64,000 nucleotides of DNA from Paramyrothecium sp. XJ0827 (taxonomy: Eukaryota > Ascomycota > Sordariomycetes > Hypocreales > Stachybotryaceae): assembly GCA_020881915.1 (NCBI GenBank), contig JAJFPB010000006.1, positions 806,001 through 870,000 of the forward strand. Direction: 5' to 3'. The notes beneath the pieces were generated by a model, which made no database searches, was not told the DNA's origin, and was given only the letters and a program-made list of their open reading frames with translations. Shown in pieces: positions 22,030-32,117 of this stretch. Each line of letters begins with the position of its first letter. The first letter of the stretch is position 1. Position numbers and translations under genes: made by a program.

Positions 22030-25000
22030 CTAAATAATATTAAACAGCTCCGCATTCCAGTCTCTCCCTAGTGCAGAGGCAGATTCAGGCACTTGGCCAT
22101 CCATGCAGTCATGTATATAGCTGACAATTTTTTAGCCAAAGCGAACAATCAGGGTACGGCTTTTACTTACCAAGCTCCGATAAGCGAGAAACGGTCCTCC
22201 GATAGACGCCTCAATATGTAGGGTGTTGACCCGCCAGACAAGATGACCACCAAATCTTTTTGGTCTGTTCCTTCGGGAACCAGCCCCAGGCGACCTCCCG
22301 AGGTCACAGCCACTCGTCGGCCGACGAGCTGTGGTAGGTCATCTTGCGGCTCTATGACACTCAGCAAAGCTTCCTCTTCACTCTCTGTTCTTGGGGGAAA
22401 TGATACGCCGCGACAGAAAGATGTAGTCAATTTGACTCCCATTGGCCATTGGTTCGCCAATATGGTTCGCCATCTAGCTTCCACCCCACTATGAGGCGAT
22501 TCGGATTTGATGAGTAGCTTCTGTAGACGGTTGATGTCTCTGCACAACCCGAACACTACTTCTTTGTTGCAAATATCAAGTCGTGAAGGCTCTGTCGCTA
22601 CATTGATCGTGTCAAGGATCATGCCAGAAACCTTGAGAACAGCCGGGTCACCCGTGGCTACGAGTAAAGCTTTAGATGAAGGGCCGGCTGCCGAATAGAC
22701 ATGGGAGCCTTCAGCGTTCGAGAAAACGCCTAGGTCCAGTGGCTGTGTCTTGCTCATGGTAGCGGAGAATGGCAACGTCCAAGAACTACCCCGCGGGCCA
22801 TCACGCGCCTCGTATACCTCGCGCAGGGCCAACAGATCCAGGTTCCCGTAGGTATCAAGGAACCAACGCGATATTTCGAGAGCCACTTGTGCCTCGCTCA
22901 ACGAGTAGTCGACGCGGAACGTTTGAAGGTTTTCTCCCAGGCAAAGGCACAGCAGTGCGAATATCTTGTCTCTTGGCTCGGTGGTCATAGAACCCCGAAA
23001 CCTCCAGAGCAGCACCGGTAATTTGAGCCGCTTGTTCTGCCGGTACTCGAGCCTAGTGTGCACAATCTCCCGTGCCGTGCGCCAACCAGGGCTTTTGGAA
23101 ATGGCCCTTAACGCAGCACTCCCTGACTCTCTCAGGACATCCTTGATCCAGTCCTCGGACAGCATGATCTGTTCGACGATGTTGAAATTGAAAGACATGG
23201 AACCCCACAGAATAACGGCTTTCAGGCCGAAAACGATCTCCTGGATTACCCAGCTGCGTGTCCACCATGGGTTGTTGAAGATGCGGAGGATCTGCTCCCA
23301 GCTGTTTGACTTCTCCATGTCCAAAATCTCTTGTCTCGCAACACTCGCAGCTTCTCCGGTGCACCCGTTCAGAGTGATTGGGGCTACAGCGCTGGCAAGC
23401 CTGGCGAGGCGAACAGCGACCTCGTCATCCATCTTGTCGCCCTCACTCAACCCCACGACAACTTCACGTGCTTGGCTAAACACCTTGGCCATAACGCCCA
23501 CTTGGTGGCTCCTCTCCACTGCATCTTTCTGGTTGATGCATAGCGCGTCCAGCCACACCGCCGGGTTCTCGTCCTTAACCCTGGACCTCATACTGCGCAG
23601 CAGCATCAGCTGGTTGTCTAGTACTTGAAACTTGTGCCCGTCAATTGTAATCACATTCGGGGCAAAGTTGGAACCCCAGGCATACGACAGGGCGGCGTAC
23701 GGGGGTGCGTCGTCAAGCTTGACTTCGAACAGACGACATCGAACCATGGTGTCTGGGTCAACGGCAGGCAGAATTTCTACAAGCCTTATCCAGCTACTCG
23801 GATCTTTCAGTGGTCGGTACATGAAAGAGTCAACTCTATCCAGATGACTGATGTGTGGGATCGTGTCTGCTGAACTGTATCGCCTCGATCCGTCCCCGTC
23901 GGGTAAAGATAAAAACTGGAAAGGGCTAAACTCGTCGTAGTTTGAATGAAAGAACGGAATGTTGAGCGCAACTTTGAGATACTGCATGTTGACGGGATAA
24001 GCAGTCGTTAATGACTCAAGGCCCGTCAAAACTTCCCACAAAGTGGCCATCTCTCGCTCGTCAGCATCATGGTTTGTATCCATGATCTGCCCGACATGCT
24101 GGGGTTTTTGGTCAATATATCGCTTGATGAGGCCAAACAATCTACTAGCCCTGCGTCGAAGCATGGCAGTAGCTATAGTGGGTACGCATTGATCGTTTGC
24201 TACGCCGATATGGCTCTCCCAGTGGTACCACGCGTACCTTCGCAAGGGGTACTCTTCGTTTCGGTGACGGAGATCATAATTGTTGTAGGAAAGCAGGTAT
24301 GCCAAGCAGCTCTGCGCCAGGACAATGTGGGACTCCGCCTCTCTGAGCCCAAAACATAGCTCCTCTGGGCTCCTGGCCTCTGACGGCGTTCGGTCCTTGA
24401 GGAGGAACTCTCGAATGGAGGCGTGCACGAGCATAACGGTATGGGTCTGTGGGCTTATGACTTCTTGATCCGGCTGCAGTGGTGGTTGGATAAGGACCAA
24501 GTCCTGCAGAAGTGGCTCGAGGTCAAATGGATCTAGTCTGTCATCGATGATTCTCGACGAGTTGACATTGACAGCGCAGGCGTCCGCGAGCTCTTCTATG
24601 TAAAGCTGTCGAGCCGAGAATATGAGCCATCTCAAAGCCCTCCATGCCTTGGGCTTGTCGAACTCATCGAGAGCCTGGAGCATCTTATCGTACGTCTCGT
24701 CCAAAGTACTGGGTAGCGACTTGAGCTTGTCTTCCACCTTTCGCGCTGTCACGGGCGGCTTCAATGCTTTGAGGGACTGGACTTGCAAGAAAGCCCACCG
24801 AAACCTGCCGATACTCGTTAGTTGTCATATCGAGTGCAAAGCGCATCCTTGGCTTTGCCATACATGCCGTCGCTCTGGTCTACGACCCTGGTCAGGATCT
24901 GATCGTGGGTAGATTGCGGCAGTCGACGTAGGCGCGGGTGTGCCTTGACCTCCGAGAGAACGTATGCCCGTATATCTCCTTGTACCATTCTTGGATCAAC

Positions 25001-25876
25001 CAGCAGAGAGCTCCATGCTCCAGCGTCTTGCAGAGAGCTTTCTATGTCCCTCTGGTTGCGACTGGTCACTAAAATGTGGACGTTGGGTAATGCGAGAGAC
25101 AGAAGGGGTCGGATTTCGTCGATAAGCTCGTCAAAGACTGAATGTTCGAGTTCGTCGAGACCATCGACGAGCAAATAGTAGTCAAGATAATAACTAGTGA
25201 CATTGGTGAGCGTGATTCGTGTGGATAATACCTCAGCCAGACATGTAGCGAGCTCCCGGGTGGTGGGTGACCTGTGATCCAGCCCTTGATCGCAGATATC
25301 GTACAGTTTCTGAATGGCGACCGGATTGTCGAGGGGCGTACAAATCTGTCGCATCAACGATCTGAATAGGATAGCGATGTTCTGCCCGAGCGGATTGCGA
25401 GACGTGCAGTAGAAATAACCCAGCCTCTTCCGGCCGTCTTGGCGACACATTTCACGAACCTTCTCAACGGCCAAGAAGAACAAGACCGTCTTACCACAAC
25501 CCACTACAATGCATATTGATTAGCCCTGAAACAAAGCGGAGGCTGCGGGCTATTTACTTCCACCGTTGACCCAGGCGAGCTTTGACCGACTCTGCAGCCA
25601 GTCCTGGAATGGCTCGCCTCGAATGAACCAAGACCCAGCGTCGTCCAGCTTGCGATTCGTTCTTGACTCATCGTGGATGAATTGCTGTAGCTTCAGAGCC
25701 TCGTCGGAGGGTGACAGCCAGCGAAGCACCGCTTGCCATCGGCGCTGTGCCTTATCATCCTCGTGCGGCACATAGTTGAAAGTCCCAATGACCGGGTTGC
25801 CTATGAACTGTATTCCGTGGTCAGAAACGGTTGCGTTTCCCACCGAGACGCTCCCCGTCGGGCGAGAATTCGCCAT
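22030..25876 (-). CDS. NLR: amyloid-like motif, NACHT, C-terminal HET
   Basis: Large STAND-type receptor, 1227 aa. Exons are 25876..25558, 25503..24864, 24804..22171 and 22120..22030. Residues 9-34 form a short Gly/Asn/Val-rich motif that matches the C-terminus of the divergent neighbour. The NACHT NTPase follows: Walker A GGMGCGKT (about 105-112, completed by intron 1) and Walker B YYLLVDGLDEL (about 214-224). Then come SRNQRD (sensor region) and SDGMFRWAFLQ, built by intron 2, and a winged-helix stretch with VHASIREFLL. From about residue 650 a complete HET domain begins: YAALSYAWGS, WLDALCINQKD and WWTRSWVIQEIVFG. The last exon adds the conserved ending CYIHDCMDG. There are no WD40, ankyrin or TPR repeats. 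NACHT and HET share one uninterrupted exon, so the fusion is not a gene-model artefact. Inferred role: oligomerising sensor that triggers incompatibility or defence cell death. Confidence 0.88.
25775..25852 (-). other. N-terminal amyloid-like motif of the NLR
   Basis: Residues 9-34 of the NLR. Key positions are SVSVG at the start, then Gly21, Gln23, IGN at 25-27, IG at 30-31 and Asn34. All are identical in the paired motif of the HeLo-like protein. Confidence 0.7.
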
Positions 25877-26311
25877 CCGAATGGTGTCTCAGTCCCCCCG
25901 CGCCGACCATACGAGCCCCCGATCGGGTGGAAACAAATATGGACAAGAGCCAACAGTATCTGCTACGCCGAGCTCTTGAACGGCTTGTGACTGAATCTCT
26001 TCAAAATGATCGGCAGCTTTGGTGAGCGGCCATTTGAACAAGTCCTTGGCTGCCTAATTTTATGGCGCTCAAAAGAAAAGAAAGCTGGAAATGCCAATAT
26101 GCAGCAGGGGACACTCTTGCTAAGCCTATTCGTCAAAGCCTCAGCGTGGTAATCCTTCCTCCTACTGGTCTGTGCTGACCTGAGCTGTGCTGCATTTCAC
26201 TCTGCCGCCAGAAACGAGGCTCTCATCAGACAAGGCTGCCTAATTATCACATCATAACGGCTTGAATCGGTGCCCAAAAATCTCCGCACCAGTTTCACAC
26301 CATTGCAGATT
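25877..26311. promoter_or_regulatory. Shared divergent promoter of NLR and HeLo-like gene
   Basis: 435 bp between two start codons facing away from each other. Head-to-head arrangement suggests co-expression. No TATA box or known operator is evident. Confidence 0.5.
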
Positions 26312-27254
26312 ATGGCGGAGCCAGTCGGCATCACAGGGACGGCGCTGGCCGTGGCCACCTTGCTATACAAAAGCTGCCAGACCATTCACGACATTGTCGA
26401 TCAGTACCAGAAAGCGCCCAAGGAGTACAAGGACATCGCTCAGGACTTGGAAGGTCTGCAAAGTTCTCTGACGTCGCTCACCAAAGTCCTAGAAGACGTG
26501 GACGATGGCGATCTCTCTGAAGAACAAGCAGCCACCTTGAAGCACTTGGGACCACCTTTGACCACCTGCAAGGCTGCTTGTGACGACTTTGCCGCGAAAC
26601 TATCTCACCTGACGTCACATTCGACCGAGGATCACACCGCCGTGCGGGATAGGTTCCGGCTCCATTTCAACAAAAGCGACGTTGCGCTGCTGAGAGACAA
26701 ACTCAACACGACCAAAAGCACACTGCAGATTGCGCTGGGCGTATCCACGCTGTTAGTCGATCAGGCTTTCCTGCCACTGCCCGTTCAGCCCAAGAGCTAA
26801 CATGTTCAGGAAATCAATCGGCGACAATCAGGCGACACTCAACGAATTCCAAGAAACGACGGCCACGGCTTTGAGCGAGTTCTCCGGCAAATTTGAGGCT
26901 CTGACACTAGCCGTCGATGCCCTTTCAATCGCCGGTGTGAACATAGCGCCCAAGCAGATTGAGGCGGTCGAGCAGACGCTTGCAGGGCAACGCCAGCTCC
27001 TGCAGCAGTGCCTCCAGCTCTGTACACATGCTCATATGGCAACAAATTCGGCTCAGCCTGGCGTCCAGGTGCGACACGCCAAGGCCATGGATCATGCACG
27101 GCAGGTCTTAGGCAATCTAGGGCCCATCAAGGCTGATGCGCCGTCCGTGTCCGTGGGTACCGCCGATGCTGGTGGATCGGGGTTTCAAGGGATCGGAAAC
27201 ATGGATATCGGCAGTCTTAATCAAGGGGCTTTGGACTTTCTGGCTAGGAAATAG
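26312..27254 (+). CDS. HeLo-like domain protein with C-terminal amyloid-like motif
   Basis: Putative cell-death effector of 294 aa. Exons are 26312..26751 and 26810..27254; the GTTAGT donor and GTTCAG acceptor give the continuous family sequence ALGVSTLKSIG. Residues 1 to about 225 are helical and resemble the HeLo-like N-terminal domain of fungal STAND proteins (Pfam PF17111 type). The domain starts MAEPVGITGTALAVATLLYK, an amphipathic first helix that in HeLo relatives inserts into membranes. A second diagnostic stretch is APKEYKDIAQDLEGLQSSL. A short linker leads to a 26-residue segment (259-284) that matches the N-terminal motif of the divergent NLR. Only ten residues follow. Inferred mechanism: the NLR nucleates folding of this motif, which activates the helical domain. 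Function in this species is not shown by sequence. Confidence 0.87.
27144..27221 (+). other. C-terminal amyloid-like motif of HeLo-like protein
   Basis: Residues 259-284. Ungapped comparison with NLR residues 9-34 gives 14 identities in 26 positions (SVSVG, Ala, Gly, Gln, IGN, IG, Asn). Codons differ at most shared residues, so this is protein-level conservation, not a recent DNA duplication. Confidence 0.7.
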
Positions 27255-28007
27255 TCTGTGGCACAAGAGCACTACGGAACATGATGCTTGTACTACGACG
27301 TCTTTCGTACTTGCAACATTATATGGCTGAGGGATTGCTTCGGAGGTGACAATGAATATCATTTGCTTGTATCAATTGTGCTTTCAAATAGTCCGTGTTT
27401 GCACAGCATTTCCAGGGAAGCACAATTATATCAATAATACAATGATGGATGGATGGAAGACACTGGGCAGCCCTAGGCCAGGCCAAGCCTCGCAACTCCC
27501 GGATGGGAATGAAAAAGAGAATCCTGCGTCAAGACACAGCTCTTCTGAGGCCATACGTTTTAATTATAAGAACGGTCACTGTCAAACACCTCCTAGATAT
27601 CAACGTCACACGGCTCAATCGGAGCGAACCATCTGCGCATTCTCGAACCGCAGTGGGCCTGGCGTCAGGCGTGACAGCGATGGTGCAGACGTCGCGTCTG
27701 ACCACGCACTGTTTTCAATGCAATACGGTGTATATTTAACGCTCGAATCAACCGTTTCCTACCGATAGAAATTGAAAAAGAGACCAATAGAAAAGACAAT
27801 TGACCAGCTCAAGGCTCCTTGATATGATCCGGGGACCAGCTCCGGCCCCACTTTGCCTATTTGAGGCGCGGGTGTCCCTCCAACAAGCCCCACATTTCCC
27901 AATTCGGCAGCGTGTTTACAAATCTATGCTTCAGTTCTCTTCTTTCGGCTTTCGTTCGTCACCCATTCGCGATATGCTTCCCCGGCCGCCCAGCATCGTC
28001 GCAAAGC
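27255..28007. other. Intergenic, no gene recognised
   Basis: Short frames only. GC content rises sharply from about 27830 toward the next gene. Confidence 0.4.
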
Positions 28008-29561
28008 ATGCGCGCAACACCCCATCACCAAGAGCGCATTGACTTATGGCTCTCGACTCTCCCGGACGGCACAGTCGACTCGCACACGCCGTCCGAACCG
28101 GTCCCTCCAGCTACTGCCCTCCAGCCAACCGTCGAAACGTCGGGGAAGAGATCGCGACGCAACACGCTCACCCCTCCACCGTCGGCCTGCGGGCTACACT
28201 CCAACCGTCGCATCTATGCCATGGCCGATCCCGCGGTCGACGTGACGACCCCTAAGAAGCGTCGTCTCGCCGACCTGGACGCGACACCCCGCCGCCCTAC
28301 CGAAATCATCGCGCCAGGCGACTCGGCGTCACAGACCGGTAGCATCACCACAACCTCGACGAGGACGTCCATCTCCCGCAGGTCCTCTCCCACCAAGCAG
28401 CTGATGTCCCTCGAGCTCGCCGACGATCCCGTTCACTTTGCCTCCCTCGACACCCTCGAATTCGATGCATCTGGAGCTCCGGGACTCCGAGAAGTTTACT
28501 TCCAGGTCGCCGCCTTCGCATCGGGCGGCGCTGTCATTCCCAAGAGTCATCAGGTATTCGATTTCCCACCTATGCATCGCATCGTCTGAAAGTTGCGGCC
28601 CATACTAATGTCAAGTTGACGCATAGCCCGATATCCCTCCGTCTCTCCCCGGAGTCCTGAACCACAGCTTCTTCAACTACGACACTGAGCATAGGCGCTC
28701 CGGCCCACATATCACCTATCGCGCGGTCGAACACATCGTCAGGGCCTCGCATTTCTGCATGCAGGAGCAGGTGGACGAAGCAGGGTGGGGAAGCGAGGTT
28801 CATCGCCGCGTTCTAGAGACAGCTTTGCGACGTCCCAGCGCTGCGGTCAGAGACGGCTTGATCAACTTCTTTCATATGTACGTCTTGGGTTCCGTGAATT
28901 GGAAGATATATTTGGTAAACGGACTAACGTGGTGACAATTTTATCGCCGATAGACCAACGGCCGCTATCCACGGTACCAAAGCAGGATCGCGAATGGTCG
29001 ATTACTGCATCTTCATCGACTGCCCGGTGCTGCTTCCGGAAAACCCGTCCCTAGAGGCCGCCATCAGAAGTACTCGGCACTCCTCGGGCTGCGATACCCT
29101 CAACCATACGCCGTACTTTCTTCTCCGCGACAAGCCGATCTCCTTGAGCATCGAGTGCAAGAAGCGTGACGGCGGCCTGGACAATGCGGATCTGCAAATC
29201 AGCTCGTGGCACGCGGCGCAGTGGAGACATCTCTCCATGCTGGCCTCCAAAGTGGGAGCTGATGTGAGCGCTCTCCCGTTTCTCCCCGGGTTCATCGTGT
29301 CAGGCGCAGAATGGTACTTCGTGGCGACAACACGCGTCGGTAGAAAAACGGTAGGTCGAAGCATGTGCCGGGTGCTTCATCTTTGCTAACGTTGGATAGA
29401 CTTTATGGACCAGACGATGCATCGGTGCAACTACCAATATTTTGGGCACCTACCAGATCATCAGAACAATTCAATATTTCGCCTGGTGGACGCAGACAGT
29501 CTATTGGCCATGGTTCATGGAGAATATACTGGGAGTTGCCGAGGCTCCTGATGAGGGTTGA
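28008..29561 (+). CDS. PD-(D/E)XK nuclease-like domain protein
   Basis: 451 aa from exons 28008..28553, 28627..28877, 28954..29350 and 29400..29561. It resembles a family of fungal proteins with a predicted restriction-endonuclease-like fold. The N-terminal 150 residues are low-complexity, Ser/Thr/Pro-rich, with a basic KKRR patch that could be a nuclear signal. They begin with RIDLWLSTLPDG, typical of the family. The nuclease-like core contains MVDYCIFIDCP (candidate Asp) and, about 50 residues on, SIECKKRDGG (candidate Glu-x-Lys). The C-terminus has aromatic-rich TIQYFAWWTQTVYWPW. Family members are often present in many copies in accessory regions. Catalytic activity and role are unproven. 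Confidence 0.8.
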
Positions 29562-30944
29562 TGTGCGGGCGGTTTGCTGGCATAAACAACGCTCACAGGC
29601 TTCTCGTCTCGGAATTCAAGAGGGGCCCGCCGCAGACGGTGGCTACATTGATTTGGCCTCCACTAAAGGCTGCGATGAGTAGGAGGTGTTCTATAACGCC
29701 TCGAGCTGTCGACGCCCAAGGTAATCACGGCACGTCACTGCAGGGTTCCGGTAGCGCATGCGAAGCATAGAAGAACTCTGAAGCCGGGACGTGCCACCTC
29801 GGAAGGGCATGCCAAACGGCTTGCTCTTTGCATAAACGTCCGTCCACGGCAGAGGGGCCTCTGGTATGCGTATGATTGCCATGCGGGCGTTCGATCTCGT
29901 TTGGATCGGTAACAGAACAACTACAGCGGGCATGATAAAGGATACACAGGATGGATCTCCTTGACATAGCCGGTCTATGTGGTACCACTGTATCATTGTC
30001 ACACTCTTTGCTTAGCTCATGTTAGAGCATTTGCCGAATACCTCAGTAAAAGGTAATAAGAACCATCCCTGGATCGACGCATAGACTAATCAGGACTGAA
30101 CAGAGGAGTCAATAGGACAATTGCATTCCAAGGCGTAGGAAGGACAGTTGCATGGTCAACGATGTTGTGCCTTGACTCCCTGGGCCCAGTTCGGTCAAAG
30201 ACTCGCGGAGAGTCACCTATGATGCTGATCCCGGAATCTAGAGTATGGGCGATGGTAATCAGCGTGTGGCTGTTCGAGCGCACATTCAGGCAGAGGCGTA
30301 GAGAGCAAAATGCGTGCGCACTTGTCGTACATGTCGGAGTGGTCTCATGAGCAGTGCGTAGACGCATACCCTGTAGCTATTCTATATCTACTAAAGTACT
30401 GAAGAAACACCTAGGTCATGAATAATTTCCTGGCTTAGAGTATATTAATATGACGGTATTGCGGATAGGCACGATACCCTTATTATGTAGCCCTGATCTA
30501 TCCTTTACTTCTCTTAGCCGGCAATGCCAAGAATTTTTCCAGGGAAGACTTTGGCCCTCTTGTCTTATGGTCTTCGAGTTCAACCCCTTCTCGACGGTTG
30601 GGACACGAACGCACTACCTCTCATGCACCCATATCTCTGCGCGCATAACTCACCTGTACAGTTTACTACTCAAAAGAATCACAGCCTCAGACAATACACG
30701 CAAGCTTTCTTGTATTTCATGTCTGCACATCTGTCAGGTTGTCATCCTGTGAAGTGGTTGTAACACGGGCCTCATGTAAGCGGATCTCGATATTACCCTA
30801 GACACGGATCCAGCCATCAGGAGCCAATAACAAGGGAGAGAAGTATGACGTAACGTGCAACACCAGCGACATCCGTAATTTATTGTTTCATCACCAATCG
30901 TTTGAAAAGATCGCCATCTGACCAACCTCACTCAGATCGAAGCA
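29562..30944. other. Intergenic, no gene recognised
   Basis: About 1.4 kb with mixed composition and only short frames on both strands. No repeat or RNA gene recognised. Confidence 0.4.
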
Positions 30945-31943
30945 ATGGCGGATTTTGCAGCCCGTCGGCAAGAGAACATTAAGCAGAATCGAGCCCTCCT
31001 CCAGGACATACGCGTTCCCAACTACGACGACACCGTGCGTCGTGCCAAATCCAGCACTGGAGCCAAGGGTGCCAAGCGCAAAGCGGTTTCATCAGCTGCA
31101 CCTACTAGATCCTCGAAGCGCATAGCGGAAGCCGTCACAAAGCCAGTTTACAACGAAGAAGAAACCGGCGCTTCCACACCATCCAAGCGCGCTTCACGCA
31201 GCACAGTAAAGAGTAGTCAGGCGAGCAAGGCTAGTCGTTCAGGGCCGAGCCCAGACCTTGAGCCAGACCAAAAGCCCTCCAAGCCAGATATTGAATCTGT
31301 TGTAGCTGGATGGACGAGCTGGGAGCCTGAAGCTCCCCAACCAACCCGTGAAGCGGACGGGACGTATTACTTCCAGTCGCACCCGGACTTTCGTCCGAAC
31401 AAGTCCCCGGAAGACATTATCCGCGAGGGCAGCTTCGGCGGATCATACTGGCGGCCTCTTTATTCAAAACGCCTAGGAATCACCGTCCGAGACGACTGGA
31501 AGGAATTGCCAGATTCATGGACTGCTGGGCTAGACGTAAACACATTCTTGACCAGTGCCTCGTATAATGCCGAGGTGAATAAATACGGCGTAGCATGCGG
31601 ACAGAGCATCGAGGAGTGGGAAGCCGCTGGCTGGATCGCGCACGATTTCGACGTGCGAGGCTGGTTTCAATGGTACTGCCGCTTCTGGATGGGCCGCCGG
31701 TGCCCCGACGACGAGCGCCAGGTTGGCCGTTGGAAGAAGTGCGTGGGCGAGACGGGCCGTTGGCGACGGATCCTCCTCAAGAAGTACGTGGCCTTGGGGA
31801 TACGCAGCGTGTTTGATGACGATGGAGGCGATGATGATGACCGCTCGGGGGATGTGAGCCCGGTGGTGCACCAGACGTGTCATCACTGGGCATACGAGGT
31901 CCGACAGGATGCTCTGGACCGGTTTTGGGTCGAGGGCACATAG
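30945..31943 (+). CDS. Conserved hypothetical protein, 332 aa
   Basis: Single-exon gene. The first 120 residues are basic and disordered (Lys/Arg/Ser/Ala-rich, with KRKAVSS and SSKR patches), suggesting nuclear location. The remainder is compact and aromatic-rich, with GGSYWRPLYSKRLG, LPDSWTAGLDV, SIEEWEAAGWI and GWFQWYCRFWMGRRC followed by DDERQVGRWKKC. These segments recall a conserved fungal family of unknown function in which the Trp-rich and Arg/Trp-rich blocks are the best kept parts. An acidic tract (DDDGGDDDD) precedes the end. No catalytic motif is recognisable. It is convergent with the transporter gene, with 174 bp between the stop codons. Confidence 0.8.
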   Translation: MADFAARRQENIKQNRALLQDIRVPNYDDTVRRAKSSTGAKGAKRKAVSSAAPTRSSKRIAEAVTKPVYNEEETGASTPSKRASRSTVKSSQASKASRSGPSPDLEPDQKPSKPDIESVVAGWTSWEPEAPQPTREADGTYYFQSHPDFRPNKSPEDIIREGSFGGSYWRPLYSKRLGITVRDDWKELPDSWTAGLDVNTFLTSASYNAEVNKYGVACGQSIEEWEAAGWIAHDFDVRGWFQWYCRFWMGRRCPDDERQVGRWKKCVGETGRWRRILLKKYVALGIRSVFDDDGGDDDDRSGDVSPVVHQTCHHWAYEVRQDALDRFWVEGT

Positions 31944-32117
31944 ACTATTGGAGCAGCCTCCTTATGTTTGTCTAATGCTGAGCGTTGCATGTGTACACTG
32001 ACTGCAGTATGGAGTGGACATTCGAGCAAACAACATCTTACCCACTATTAATTAAGTGGTATATACAGCTTATTCTATGAGACACACGCAATTTTCAATC
32101 TTACACTCTTCTGTCAA

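Noticed and set aside
25877..26311. Possible third gene between the NLR and the HeLo-like gene
   Set aside because: Short frames only (about 64-85 codons), partly overlapping the NLR start; better explained as a divergent promoter.
22030..27254. Interpreting the NLR locus as part of a biosynthetic gene cluster
   Set aside because: No polyketide synthase, peptide synthetase, terpene or tailoring enzymes nearby; the pair stands alone.
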